Below, in pieces: positions 27,762 to 36,392 of a DNA stretch of 64,000 bases. The notes under the pieces are model-generated. The model saw only the letters and a program-made list of their open reading frames with translations, made no database searches and was not told where the DNA came from. Location of the stretch: assembly GCF_041320665.1 (NCBI RefSeq), contig NZ_CP166730.1:2728001-2792000 (forward strand), read 5' to 3'. Made by a program: the position numbers and the translations under genes. Numbering within the stretch: position 1 is the first letter of the stretch; every line of letters starts with the position of its first letter. The stretch comes from Comamonas sp. GB3 AK4-5. GTDB lineage: Bacteria; Pseudomonadota; Gammaproteobacteria; Burkholderiales; Burkholderiaceae_C.

Positions 27762-28591
27762 GCCATGGCCTCCTGGCCCAGCACCACCTTGGCCAGCAAT
27801 TGCGTGGCCTCGGCGAAATCGGTGAACGGCACATGGGCGATGCCCATGCTTTCGCAGTGGGCGATGAGCTTGTACTTGGCAAGCACCAGGTCGGCCTGAC
27901 CCGAAACGCAGAAGTCCGAGGTGCTGTCGCCCACATAGAGCACGCGGCCATGCACGGCCTGCTGCTCGGCCAGGCGCTCGCATTTACAGTTGCCGCTGGC
28001 ACGCTTGCAGCGCGCGCTGGCCCAGGGCGACTCCAGGCGCCAACGGCGCTCGCCCACCTGCTCCAGCCGGTTGGCGATGACTTCGAGATGGCCCAGACCA
28101 TGGCGGCTCAGCACATGGTGTATGGCACGGTCTATGCCGTCGCTGACCACCTGCACCACCATGCCATGGGCCTGGGCTTGCGCCACAAAGCCTGCAAAGC
28201 CGGGGTCAACAGCAATCGTGTCCAGGTGGGCACGGAGCTCCGCCTCGCTCATGTCGAGCAAGGCCACCTGGCCCTTCATGCATTCACGCGAGCCTATCTT
28301 GCCGTTCTCCCAGTCTTCTTCCAGCTGCTGCCAGCCCGGCAGGCCAAAGCGGTTGAGCAGGCTGTCGGTGACATCGACCAGGCTGATGGTGCCGTCAAAA
28401 TCGCTTTGCACCATCCAGCCAGGATTGGGCTGCGCCCTCGACAAAGCATGGCCCATCAAACCGCCACGCTCGAACTCAGAGACACCGCGCAAGGGCTGTG
28501 CAAACTCAGGCAAGACAAAGCCGCAGTCCTCTTGTCTTCCTATTTCAGGGGAAGCCGCGCAGCCGCTCAGGGGGTGTGTAAGTTCATTCAT
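27758..28591 (-). CDS. HAD-IB phosphatase, MtnX/SerB-like
   Basis: The protein has 277 residues if translated from 28591. The HAD motif I is DFDGT (residues 64-68) with a second nucleophile region SLVDVTDSLL; motif II is VVSDGID and motif III/IV VLYVGDSTSDFCVSGQADLVLAK. It resembles the MtnX-like HAD-IB group that removes phosphate from small molecules. Cys-rich ARCKRASGNCKCERL could bind a metal and is unusual. The first 59 residues are encoded by a degenerate CCCCTGAG repeat; an ATG at 28414 would give the compact 218-residue domain. The 28591 start overlaps the HlyD stop, which keeps both options open. Confidence 0.8.
   Translation of the reverse strand: MNELTHPLSGCAASPEIGRQEDCGFVLPEFAQPLRGVSEFERGGLMGHALSRAQPNPGWMVQSDFDGTISLVDVTDSLLNRFGLPGWQQLEEDWENGKIGSRECMKGQVALLDMSEAELRAHLDTIAVDPGFAGFVAQAQAHGMVVQVVSDGIDRAIHHVLSRHGLGHLEVIANRLEQVGERRWRLESPWASARCKRASGNCKCERLAEQQAVHGRVLYVGDSTSDFCVSGQADLVLAKYKLIAHCESMGIAHVPFTDFAEATQLLAKVVLGQEAMA
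28455..28574 (-). repeat. CCCCTGAG-type palindromic repeat, degenerate copy 5
   Basis: On the minus strand CCCCCTGAGCGGCTGCGCGG lies nine bases after the HlyD stop. A worn-down series of blocks (GACTGCGGCT, AGCCCTTGCGCGGTGTC) follows in the same order as in full copies. It is in frame with the HAD phosphatase. Confidence 0.5.
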
Positions 28592-29657
28592 GGAATTGCA
28601 CCCTCACGTTCTGCCCCACGCGCACGCCTGCCGGGGGCTGGTCAAAACTCAGCACGCTTTCAATCACGCGCACAGGGCCGCGCTGCTGGTCTTCCTGCAA
28701 GCGGGCCAGGCCATAAACCGGGCTGATGCGCGTCACCTTGGCCTCTGGCAAGGCCGTGGCCGAGCCGGCGTCGCCGTCCAGCACCACCGTGGCCTTCATG
28801 CCCTGCTTCACGGCCGAAGCAAAGCTTTCGTTGATTTCCACACGCACCTGCAGCGGCCTTGCCGGCAGCAGAACCAGGGCGGCAAGCCCCGGCTGTGCCT
28901 GGCTGCCCACAGCCGTATTCAGGCGCGCCACAACAGCGGCCTCGGGTGCGCGCAGCTCATGGCGCTTTTGCAGGGCACGCAATTGCTCCAGCTTGCGCTG
29001 GGCAACCTTGGCCTCGGCCTGGCTCAACTCGACCTCGGCCTCGGCATCGCGCAGCGCCTGGGCCGCCTCGTCCACATTTTGGGCATCGGCTGCGGCTTCG
29101 CGTGCAGCGGCACGCCAGCGCTCCAGGCTTTGCTTGAGCTGAGGCAGGCGCGCCTGGCGCGACTTGTGACGTGCCTGTGCCAGGGCCAGCTCGGACTCTG
29201 CGACCCCTAAATCGGCCTGGGCGGCTTCATCGGCCAGACGCAGCAACAACTGGCCGCGTTCCACGCTTTGGCCTTCCTTGACCGCAATCTGCTGCACCAC
29301 GCCGGCCGTGGCCGGAGACAGCTCCAGCAAACCACCGTCCACCTCAACCTTGCCGCGCGCAACGGCCACTACCCGAGCGGGCTGTGCCCTGGCGCTCGAC
29401 GCGGCCTGGTTTGCAGGCTGCGCATCATTCGAGGGGCCGCAGCCCGCAACCAAAGCTGCCATGGACAGAGCGGCCAGCAGGCTGGCGCTACGGCTGGGGG
29501 AGGAAACCAGGCTCCACACCTTGGCGAGCAGCAGGGGCGAGGGCGTAAGGCCCAGGGCGCGGCCCCAGGCCAGGGACAGCAAGCAAGGGCCGCCCCGCAG
29601 CGAAGCTGTCGTCCCCCTCTGGGGGAAGGCGCGTACGCGACTCAGGGGGTACTTCAT
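28584..29657 (-). CDS. HlyD/DevB-type membrane fusion protein
   Basis: The protein has 357 residues from 29657. A lipoprotein signal ending in AALVAGC sits at residues 66-72. Then come a biotinyl-lipoyl-like half (LSPATAGVVQQIAVKEGQSVERGQ), a long Ala/Glu/Gln-rich coiled-coil hairpin of about 100 residues, and the returning lipoyl and beta-barrel parts (RHELRAPEAAVVARLN). It would bridge the ABC pump in the inner membrane to the TolC-like channel. The first 45 or so residues are encoded by a palindromic repeat. A GTG at 29519 would start the protein at a normal signal peptide; the ATG at 29657 overlaps the ATPase stop. Confidence 0.85.
   Translation of the reverse strand: MKYPLSRVRAFPQRGTTASLRGGPCLLSLAWGRALGLTPSPLLLAKVWSLVSSPSRSASLLAALSMAALVAGCGPSNDAQPANQAASSARAQPARVVAVARGKVEVDGGLLELSPATAGVVQQIAVKEGQSVERGQLLLRLADEAAQADLGVAESELALAQARHKSRQARLPQLKQSLERWRAAAREAAADAQNVDEAAQALRDAEAEVELSQAEAKVAQRKLEQLRALQKRHELRAPEAAVVARLNTAVGSQAQPGLAALVLLPARPLQVRVEINESFASAVKQGMKATVVLDGDAGSATALPEAKVTRISPVYGLARLQEDQQRGPVRVIESVLSFDQPPAGVRVGQNVRVQFHE
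29555..29649 (-). repeat. CCCCTGAG-type palindromic repeat, copy 6
   Basis: A near full-length copy on the minus strand starting four bases after the ABC ATPase stop: CCCCCTGAGTCGCGTACGCGCC, CCCCCAGAGGGGGACGAC, CTGCGGGGCGGCCCTTGCTTG. It is read in frame as the beginning of the HlyD-type protein. Confidence 0.8.
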
Positions 29658-30421
29658 AGATTTTCCTTGATGGCAGCAAGCTGGCGCCTGTCACTGCGTA
29701 TGGCGCCGTCTTCCATGCCGAGCACGCGGTCGGCATGGCGCACCAGACGCGGGTCATGGCTCACGCACAGCACCGTCGTGCCATGCCTGCGCGCCGCGCG
29801 GTGCAAGATATCGATGACGCGCTGGCCGCTCTCGGCGTCCAGCGCACTGGTGGGCTCGTCGGCAAACAGCAGCTCGGGCTGTTTGGCCATGGCGCGTGCA
29901 ATCGCCACGCGCTGCTTTTCACCGCCCGAGAGCTGGGCTGGCCGCATATGGCTGCGGTGGGACATGCCCACCTCTTCCAGCACCTCATGCGAGCGTTGCA
30001 AGGACTCCTTCGTGCTGAGCCCCATATAGCCCAGCGGCAGCTGGACCTGCTCCAGCGCCGTGAGCGCGGGGAAAAGATTGAAGCCCTGGAACACAAAACC
30101 CGTATGGCGCAGCCGAAATTTTTCCAGCGCACGCACACTCATGCCGCCCAGATCCTGGCCCAGGGCCATGGCCTGACCGCTGTCCGGCGACTGCAGGCCA
30201 GACATCAGCGACAGCAAGGTACTCTTGCCACAGCCCGAGGGGCCGGAGATCAGGCTGAGCTCGCCCGGGTAGAGGCTGACCGACAGGGACTGCAGCACCT
30301 GCACGCTGACCACGCCCGACAAAAAGGACTTGCTCAGGCGCACGGCTTCCAGGCTGGGCGGTGCCTTGGGGAGGTCCGGGGCGGTCTGGATGGTTTGCAT
30401 GGTAGGGGGCGACATGATCAT
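29654..30421 (-). CDS. ABC exporter ATP-binding protein, MacB/DevA type
   Basis: The protein has 255 residues. Walker A GPSGCGKST lies at residues 60-68, the Q-loop at FQGFNLFPALTALEQV, the signature LSGGE at 164-168, Walker B LLFADEP at 184-190 and the H-loop at SHD. FNLFPALTALEQVQLPL is characteristic of the LolD/MacB/DevA subfamily that works with FtsX-fold permeases to extrude lipids, peptides or drugs rather than to import. It lies three bases after the permease gene and overlaps the HlyD gene. Confidence 0.92.
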   Translation of the reverse strand: MIMSPPTMQTIQTAPDLPKAPPSLEAVRLSKSFLSGVVSVQVLQSLSVSLYPGELSLISGPSGCGKSTLLSLMSGLQSPDSGQAMALGQDLGGMSVRALEKFRLRHTGFVFQGFNLFPALTALEQVQLPLGYMGLSTKESLQRSHEVLEEVGMSHRSHMRPAQLSGGEKQRVAIARAMAKQPELLFADEPTSALDAESGQRVIDILHRAARRHGTTVLCVSHDPRLVRHADRVLGMEDGAIRSDRRQLAAIKENL

Positions 30422-30424
30422 GGC

Positions 30425-31582
30425 TTAGCGCAACAAGCTGGCCGGATCGGCGCGCAGCAGGCTGCGCATGGCGCCCAGGCCTGACAACAGGGAAAGCACG
30501 GCCACCAGCAGCGCGCACAGCAGGACGGCCATGGGCGTCAGCGCCACCGGCACGCGATAAGCCATGGCCAGAGCCAAAAGCAGGCTGCTGGCCACAGCGG
30601 CCAGCACAAAGCCCAGGGCGCCTATCCAAAACGACTGCTCAACCACGACCCGGCCCAGGGCGCCACGGCTCACACCCAGGGCGTTGAGCACCGCGTATTC
30701 ACGCGCCGAGGCCGCGACCACGGCCTTGAGCGATTGGCTGGTAACCACCGACCCCACCAGGCACACGATAAGGGCCATGAACAGCACGCCCGCACCGGCA
30801 CCCGTATCCAGCATCCAATAGCGCTGGGAGCGGCGGGCAAAATCCCTGGCCGTCCAGGCTTCATAGGGGCCAAAACTGGCTTGCGCCTGGCCGGTCTGGT
30901 TGAGCCGATCTCTCACCACCGTGGGCTTGATGCCCTGACGCAGACGGGCCACGAAATAGGTACTGCCCGGCCCATGTTCGGGCCCTGCGATCTCACGCGC
31001 CGTGGCCAGCGAAGACAGCACATTGGCGCCACCCAGGCCGCGCAATCCGCTAACAGCCGCCACCACGCGCACGCGGTGGCCGTTGATCCAGGCCACACCG
31101 CCCTCTTGCACGCCCAGCGTGCCCAGATCGGCATGGTCAACAATGACAGCGCCGGGCTCGCGCAGACGTGCACGCTGCCAGGGCCGCAGCACGCGCGCAA
31201 ACAGCATGGACTCCGCCTCGGTGGCGATGCCGGACAAATAGATGGAGACCCCGCCATGGGCCTGGGCTTCCGCCGCGTTGGCCGCACGCCAGTCGCCGTC
31301 GACCCAGACATAGGGTTCCACGGCCGTGATGTCAGGGTCCATGCGCATGCGCATCTCCACATCGCGGCCTATGTCCCGTCCGAAATTCACGCTTTGCGTG
31401 CCTGGGTAGCCCACCCAGATGTCGGCCGACGAGGCCGTCACATACAGCGCGGCCGAGCCGAAAATGCCCAGCACCAGCGCAGCCTGCATGGCCAGCAGCA
31501 CACCCGAGAAGCCCACGGCAAAAACCGAGGGTATGAAGCGCCGCCACTCATGCACCAGCGTCTTGCGCGCCAGTGCAATCAT
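30425..31582 (-). CDS. FtsX/DevC-type ABC permease
   Basis: The protein has 385 residues. A membrane segment lies at about 18-45 (FAVGFSGVLLAMQAALVLGIFG), a large periplasmic domain of about 200 residues follows (ADIWVGYPGTQSVNFGRDIG), then three C-terminal segments (FMALIVCLVGSVVTSQSLKAVV, FWIGALGFVLAAVASSLLLALAM, VLLCALLVAVLSLLSGLGAM). This is the MacB/DevC topology. Such permeases act as mechanotransmitters that drive periplasmic substrate through a TolC-type channel. The start overlaps the outer-membrane protein stop (ATGA). Confidence 0.9.
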   Translation of the reverse strand: MIALARKTLVHEWRRFIPSVFAVGFSGVLLAMQAALVLGIFGSAALYVTASSADIWVGYPGTQSVNFGRDIGRDVEMRMRMDPDITAVEPYVWVDGDWRAANAAEAQAHGGVSIYLSGIATEAESMLFARVLRPWQRARLREPGAVIVDHADLGTLGVQEGGVAWINGHRVRVVAAVSGLRGLGGANVLSSLATAREIAGPEHGPGSTYFVARLRQGIKPTVVRDRLNQTGQAQASFGPYEAWTARDFARRSQRYWMLDTGAGAGVLFMALIVCLVGSVVTSQSLKAVVAASAREYAVLNALGVSRGALGRVVVEQSFWIGALGFVLAAVASSLLLALAMAYRVPVALTPMAVLLCALLVAVLSLLSGLGAMRSLLRADPASLLR

Positions 31583-33000
31583 GATCCGGCCTCCTCGGTC
31601 TCGGCCGTCGCCGCCCCGGGCTCCTTATCCGGCAGCGGCGCTGCCCCCAAGGCCTTGTAGAGCGCCACATAGGCCAGGGCCTGGGCAGCCTGCGCCGTGG
31701 CCTGATCGCTGCGTGCAACCAGCTCGGCGCGCCGCCCGGCCAGGCCGCCAAATTCGCTGTCCAGCCCCAGCTGCTGGCGCTTTTGCTGGCGCTGGCTGCC
31801 CTGCAACAGGCTGCGCTGGGTCTGCTGCAACGCAGCCAGGCGCTGCCCCTGTGCCGTCAGGCCGGCCAGGGCGATTTCCACCTCGGCAACGGCATCCAGC
31901 ACGCATTGTCTGTAAGCCTGGCCTGCGGCCTGCAGCGCCAGCTCGCTGGCATCGGCGCGCGCGCGGCGCTGGCCCCAGTCGAACAGCGGAATATCAATTT
32001 GCGGCCCGAACGTCGGGCTGTTGTCCGAGGTGGTACGAAAGTTCTGCGTGAGGTTGTAGGAGTACAGCAGCGAACCCATCAGCACCACACGCGGATAGAG
32101 CGCGGCCTGCGCCAACCCGGCGTCGGCAGCCGCACGCTCCACCGCAGCCTGGGCCATCTGCAGATCAGGCCGCGTGCGCAGCAGATCGGCAGGCAGGGCC
32201 GTCAAGCCCAAGGCCTGTGCCGGAGGCAGGCGGGCCTGCGCGTCAGCCGCCAACCATTCGGCATGGGGCCGGGTCTGGCCCAGCAGGGCCGCGAGACCGT
32301 GGGCCGCACGCGCCTGGGCCAACTCCATGTCGGCCAGTTGCGCCGCACTCTGGCTGGCCTGGTTTTGCAACTGCAGCACGGCCTCGGTCGTCCCCAGGCG
32401 CTGCTGCTGGCGCACGCGGGCCAGGGCCAGGGCGCGCTCGTCAAGTCGGCGCTGCTCACCCAGCAGGCTGCGCTGGCGCTGGGCCAGGCGCAGGTCCAGA
32501 TAGCGATGGACCACATCGGCCACCAAGGCCACGCGTGCCGCCTGCAGGCGCGCCTTGGCGTCCAGCAATTCGGCCTTGCTCGCGCGCTGGCTGGACTCGG
32601 ATGCACCGAACAGCCCCAGATCCCAGGCCATGTCGATGCTGGCGTGGAAATAGGAGTCTATGGCCGCGATATCTTGCAGCGTGCGCGCACCGGCCGAGAA
32701 GCCAGGCCTGAAAGCTGCATCGGACACACCGGCGAGCACACGCTTTTGGCCCAACCTGAGCTCAGCCTGGGCCAGATCCTGGTTGGCAGCCAAGGCTTGC
32801 TCCACGATGGCATTGAGCTGCTCGTCCCCCCAGGCTTTCCACCAGTTGCGCAGATCGGGGCCGGGGGCGGCGAGGTCCAGGCCTTGCGTCCAGGCCGTGG
32901 GCACCGAGCGATCAAGCTGAGGCTCAGACGGCGCGGCACACCCGCCCAGCACCAGGGCAACGCCCAGGCTCAAGGCGAAAAAACGGGGCGTTGCGACCAT
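31579..33000 (-). CDS. TolC/NodT-family outer membrane efflux lipoprotein
   Basis: The protein has 473 residues. A signal peptide ends in the lipobox LVLGGC (Cys21). Two outer membrane efflux repeats follow, each with long Gln/Ala/Leu-rich coiled-coil helices, and the central NodT phrase LPADLLRTRPDLQMAQAAVERAAADAGLAQAALYPRVVLMGSLLYSY. It would form the trimeric exit duct for the ABC-HlyD pump encoded downstream. It is the first gene of the long minus-strand run and is divergent from the response regulator, so its promoter should lie in 33001-33195. The frame is open further upstream, but only the ATG at 33000 gives a signal peptide. Confidence 0.9.
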   Translation of the reverse strand: MVATPRFFALSLGVALVLGGCAAPSEPQLDRSVPTAWTQGLDLAAPGPDLRNWWKAWGDEQLNAIVEQALAANQDLAQAELRLGQKRVLAGVSDAAFRPGFSAGARTLQDIAAIDSYFHASIDMAWDLGLFGASESSQRASKAELLDAKARLQAARVALVADVVHRYLDLRLAQRQRSLLGEQRRLDERALALARVRQQQRLGTTEAVLQLQNQASQSAAQLADMELAQARAAHGLAALLGQTRPHAEWLAADAQARLPPAQALGLTALPADLLRTRPDLQMAQAAVERAAADAGLAQAALYPRVVLMGSLLYSYNLTQNFRTTSDNSPTFGPQIDIPLFDWGQRRARADASELALQAAGQAYRQCVLDAVAEVEIALAGLTAQGQRLAALQQTQRSLLQGSQRQQKRQQLGLDSEFGGLAGRRAELVARSDQATAQAAQALAYVALYKALGAAPLPDKEPGAATAETEEAGS

Positions 33001-33195
33001 AGGGAGAGAGTTGGGGGAAGACAAGGCAAGGGGATGAAAACAAGCGGGGAAACAAAACCCCGAAAGCCTATTCAAGCAAGCCAACCTTGCGCCGCATTGC
33101 AGGCTTTGTGTAGCGAATATGGAGGCACTGCAGCACCTGCCACCGCCCCCATAATGCGAGTTTGCCAACGACCAGATGTCTGTAGATTGCGCCCC

Positions 33196-33918
33196 ATGAA
33201 CGCCAGCACCTCGTCCGCCCCCATGCCTTTGGTGCTCGTCGTCGAAGATGAACCCGGTATTGCCAGCGTCCTGGCCGCTTATCTGGAGCGGGATGGACTG
33301 CGCTCCCGTCTGGCCCAGGACGGCATGGAAGCCTTGCAACTGTTTCGCCAGTTCCGGCCCGACCTGGTCTTGCTGGACATCCACCTGCCAGGCATGGATG
33401 GCATCGATGTGCTGCGCGCCATCCGCGATGAAGACCAAACACCGGTCATCATGGTCACCGCCCTGGCCGATGATGTGGACAAGCTGCTGGCTCTGCGCCT
33501 GGGCGCCGACGACTATGTGGTCAAGCCCTTCAACCCACCCGAGGTCGTGGCCCGCGTGCGCGCCGTGCTTCGACGCACGCACGCAGCGCCAAGTGCGGCT
33601 CCCGCGCCACTGCGTGTGGGGCCCATAGAGATAGACACCGAGGGGCATATCGCCACCGTCTATGGTGAGGACGGTCGTGCCGCACCCCTGTCGCTCACGC
33701 TGACCGAGTTTCGCCTGCTGGCCTGCCTGGCTGCCCAGCCCAGGCGCTGCTTTTCACGCGCCCATTTGATCGAGCATTGCCTGCCGGAAAGCGAAGCCCT
33801 GGAGCGTGTGATCGACTCCCACCTGTCCAAGCTGCGCCGCAAGCTGCAGCTTGCGGGTCAGGAGGGTCTGATCGAGACCGTGCGCGGCATAGGCTACCGC
33901 CTCTGGCCCTGGGACTGA
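33196..33918 (+). CDS. OmpR-family response regulator, BaeR-like
   Basis: The protein has 240 residues. In the receiver domain, the acidic pocket is EDEP (17-20), the phospho-acceptor Asp61 is in LLDIHLPGMDG and the conserved Lys110 is in YVVKPF. The C-terminal winged helix (about 140-238) has SLTLTEFRLLACLAAQPRRCFSRAHLIEH and the IDSHLSKLRRKL recognition region. BaeR-type regulators control efflux and envelope stress. Its gene is divergent from nodT at 195 bp and probably activates that operon. Its likely kinase is 9 kb away at the far end of the run. Confidence 0.9.
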   Translation: MNASTSSAPMPLVLVVEDEPGIASVLAAYLERDGLRSRLAQDGMEALQLFRQFRPDLVLLDIHLPGMDGIDVLRAIRDEDQTPVIMVTALADDVDKLLALRLGADDYVVKPFNPPEVVARVRAVLRRTHAAPSAAPAPLRVGPIEIDTEGHIATVYGEDGRAAPLSLTLTEFRLLACLAAQPRRCFSRAHLIEHCLPESEALERVIDSHLSKLRRKLQLAGQEGLIETVRGIGYRLWPWD

Positions 33919-33935
33919 ATGCCACGCGGGCTCAG

Positions 33936-33978
33936 AGCGTGTTCACGCGCTCAGGCGCAACACGCGCCGAGCGGTGAA
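33936..33978. terminator. Long imperfect hairpin between response regulator and rng
   Basis: GTTCAC-GC-GCTC-A-GGCGC / GCGCC-GAGC-G-GTGAAC forms a long imperfect stem between two convergent genes, ending next to the rng stop. It shares AGCGTGTTCACG with the inverted repeat at 19261. Confidence 0.45.
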
Positions 33979-33979
33979 C

Positions 33980-35467
33980 TCACAGCAGCACGATATCGTG
34001 CTGCTCCTGGCCCATGCCGGTTTCGGCCTGCAGCGAAATGGGCTTGCCAATGAAGTCCGACAGCCCGGCCAGATGCTGGCTTTCCTCGTCCAGGAACATT
34101 TCCACCACCTTGGGATTGGCCACGATGCGGAACTCTTTGGGGTTGAACTGGCGCGCCTCGCGCAGGATTTCACGCAGCACCTCATAGCACACGCTGCGCA
34201 CGGTTTTCACACTGCCCTTGCCCATGCACTGCGGGCAGGGCTCACACAGCATATGGGCCAGGGATTCACGGGTGCGCTTGCGCGTCATCTCTACCAGACC
34301 CAGCTGCGAGAAATTGCCCGCCATGGTCTTGACCCTGTCTCGCACCAGTTGCTTACGGAACTCGGCCAACACCTCCTGCTGGTGCTCTTCGCGCACCATG
34401 TCGATGAAGTCCACGATGATGATGCCGCCCAGATTGCGCAGCCGCAGCTGGCGGGCAATGGCCTGGGCGGCCTCCAGATTGGTCTTGAAGATGGTGTCGT
34501 CGAAATTGCGCGCACCAACAAAACCGCCGGTGTTGACGTCGATGGTAGTCAGCGCCTCGGTCTGGTCCACGATCAAATAGCCACCGGACTTGAGATCCAC
34601 CCGCCGCCCCAGCGCGCGGGCGATTTCCTCGTCCACGGCATACAGGTCAAAGATGGGGCGCTCGCCCTTGTACATCTGCAGCTTGGGCACCGCACTGGGC
34701 ATGTATTCCTTGCCAAAGGCCATCAGCGCAGCGAATTGCTCCTTGGAGTCGATGCGTATGCTTTGCGTATGCTCGCCCACCAGATCGCGCAGCACGCGCT
34801 GCAGCAGGTTCAAATCCTGGTGCAGCACAGACATGGGGGGCAGCCGCACCGAGGCGTCCTTGATCCGCGCCCAGGTCTTGCGCAAATAGGCAATGTCGTC
34901 GGCCAGTTCTGCATCGTTGGCGTCTTCACCATTGGTGCGCAAAATAAAGCCGCCACCGCCACCAGCCTCCTTGGTGCCCACCAGGGCCTGCAAACGGCCA
35001 CGCAGCGCATCACGCTCTTCGGACGGGATTTTCTGTGACACGCCAATGTGGTCGTCCTGCGGCAAAAACACCAGCAGGCGCCCGGCAATGCTGATCTGCG
35101 TGGACAGGCGCGCGCCCTTGGTGCCTATGGGGTCCTTGATGACCTGGACCATGATGGACTGGCCCTCGAACACCTGTTTTTCAATCGGTACCTGGGGCTC
35201 GTTCTTGCGCGCGAACATGGGGGCGTCGCCGTTTTCCTGGCGGTGCCACACATCGGCCACATGCAAAAAGGCCGCACGCTCCAGGCCGATGTCGATAAAG
35301 GCCGACTGCATGCCCGGCAGCACACGCGAGACCTTGCCCAGGTAGATATTGCCCACCAGGCCACGCTCCAGCGGCCGTTCGATATGCAGCTCCTGCACGG
35401 CGCCGCTTTCGATGATGGCGACACGGGTTTCCTGGGGTGACCAGTTGATCAAAATATCTTGTTGCAT
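33980..35467 (-). CDS. rng: Ribonuclease G
   Basis: The protein has 495 residues, matching RNase G rather than the much longer RNase E. An S1 RNA-binding domain lies at about 35-130 (GNIYLGKVSRVLPGMQSAFIDIGLERAAFLH), then the catalytic region with the magnesium ligands in TTIDVNTGGFVG and DFIDM, and the zinc-link CEPCPQCMGKG. It processes the 5' end of 16S rRNA and takes part in mRNA decay. The start MQQDILINWSPQETRVA is the usual one. It lies downstream of maf, as is common in betaproteobacteria. Confidence 0.95.
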   Translation of the reverse strand: MQQDILINWSPQETRVAIIESGAVQELHIERPLERGLVGNIYLGKVSRVLPGMQSAFIDIGLERAAFLHVADVWHRQENGDAPMFARKNEPQVPIEKQVFEGQSIMVQVIKDPIGTKGARLSTQISIAGRLLVFLPQDDHIGVSQKIPSEERDALRGRLQALVGTKEAGGGGGFILRTNGEDANDAELADDIAYLRKTWARIKDASVRLPPMSVLHQDLNLLQRVLRDLVGEHTQSIRIDSKEQFAALMAFGKEYMPSAVPKLQMYKGERPIFDLYAVDEEIARALGRRVDLKSGGYLIVDQTEALTTIDVNTGGFVGARNFDDTIFKTNLEAAQAIARQLRLRNLGGIIIVDFIDMVREEHQQEVLAEFRKQLVRDRVKTMAGNFSQLGLVEMTRKRTRESLAHMLCEPCPQCMGKGSVKTVRSVCYEVLREILREARQFNPKEFRIVANPKVVEMFLDEESQHLAGLSDFIGKPISLQAETGMGQEQHDIVLL

Positions 35468-35624
35468 ACGCGAAAACTTCCAGGAAATCGTGCGCCGCAG
35501 CCCGAAAAGCAAGCTGCAGCCCTATCAAAATTCAAAGCAGGCCCTGCCCCGCCAAACTGGTGCAGCACAGCCCAGAGACAGCGCACCAAAGCCTACGCCA
35601 GCCGCGCAAGCGGCCCAGGGCTGA

Positions 35625-36245
35625 TCACAAACTCCAGCCCGCCTGTCGCAGCAGCTGCGCCGTCTCATGCACCGGCAGACCCATGATGCCCGAATAGCTG
35701 CCCGCCATGTGCTCGACATAGGCGGCAGCCAAGCCCTGAATGCCATAGCTGCCAGCCTTGCCCATGGGCTCGCCACTGGCCACATAGGCCGCAATCTGCG
35801 CCTTTGTCATGGCCGCGAAGCGCACCTGCGACACCGACAGTGCCTGCAGCCGCTGGCTACCCACCTGCAAGGCCACGGCGGTCAACACCTCGTGTGTCTG
35901 CCCGGCCAGCAGGCCCAGCATGCGCGCAGCATCTGCGGCATCTGCCGGCTTGCCCAGAATCTGCGCCCCCAGGGCCACCGTGGTGTCGGAACACAAAATG
36001 GGGGCAGCCGGCAGCTGGCGGCGCGTATGGCGGGCCACAGCGGCGTCGAGCTTCAGCCCGGTGACGCGCACCACATAGTCACGCGGTGCTTCACCGGGCA
36101 GCTCGACCTCGATGGCTTCTGCGTCCTCGGCCAGGTCGCCCGCAGCATTGGGCAGCAACAGTTCGTGGCGCACCGCCAGCTGTTCGAGCAGCTGGCGGCG
36201 GCGGGGACTTTGGGAGGCAAGATAGAGAAAAGGGGCTGCAGACAT
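35625..36245 (-). CDS. maf: Maf-family nucleotide pyrophosphatase
   Basis: The protein has 206 residues. Signatures: [15 protein letters not shown] at the N-terminus, [28 protein letters not shown] (the catalytic Asp in SDTTV) and [33 protein letters not shown]. Maf proteins hydrolyse non-canonical nucleoside triphosphates, either dTTP/UTP or m7GTP and others depending on the subgroup. KAGSYGIQG is typical of the YhdE-like (dTTP/UTP) subgroup. It precedes rng by 157 bp. Confidence 0.92.
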   Translation of the reverse strand: MSAAPFLYLASQSPRRRQLLEQLAVRHELLLPNAAGDLAEDAEAIEVELPGEAPRDYVVRVTGLKLDAAVARHTRRQLPAAPILCSDTTVALGAQILGKPADAADAARMLGLLAGQTHEVLTAVALQVGSQRLQALSVSQVRFAAMTKAQIAAYVASGEPMGKAGSYGIQGLAAAYVEHMAGSYSGIMGLPVHETAQLLRQAGWSL

Positions 36246-36392
36246 AGCGGATAAAAAAGCAGGTCAAGCGCACCACAGCGGCGCCGGAAGCTATGAAAAC
36301 CATAGTATCACGCCCACCCGAAAGCTGCGCTGCGGGACACGCGCCCTCCGAGACATGCACCCTGCCCCCATATGCGCAGCGCCCCTTTCTTG

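Noticed and set aside
31783..33195. Upstream extension of the response regulator frame across nodT
   Set aside because: The real regulator starts at the ATG at 33196, right before the receiver domain; the extension overlaps nodT in antisense and has no domain.
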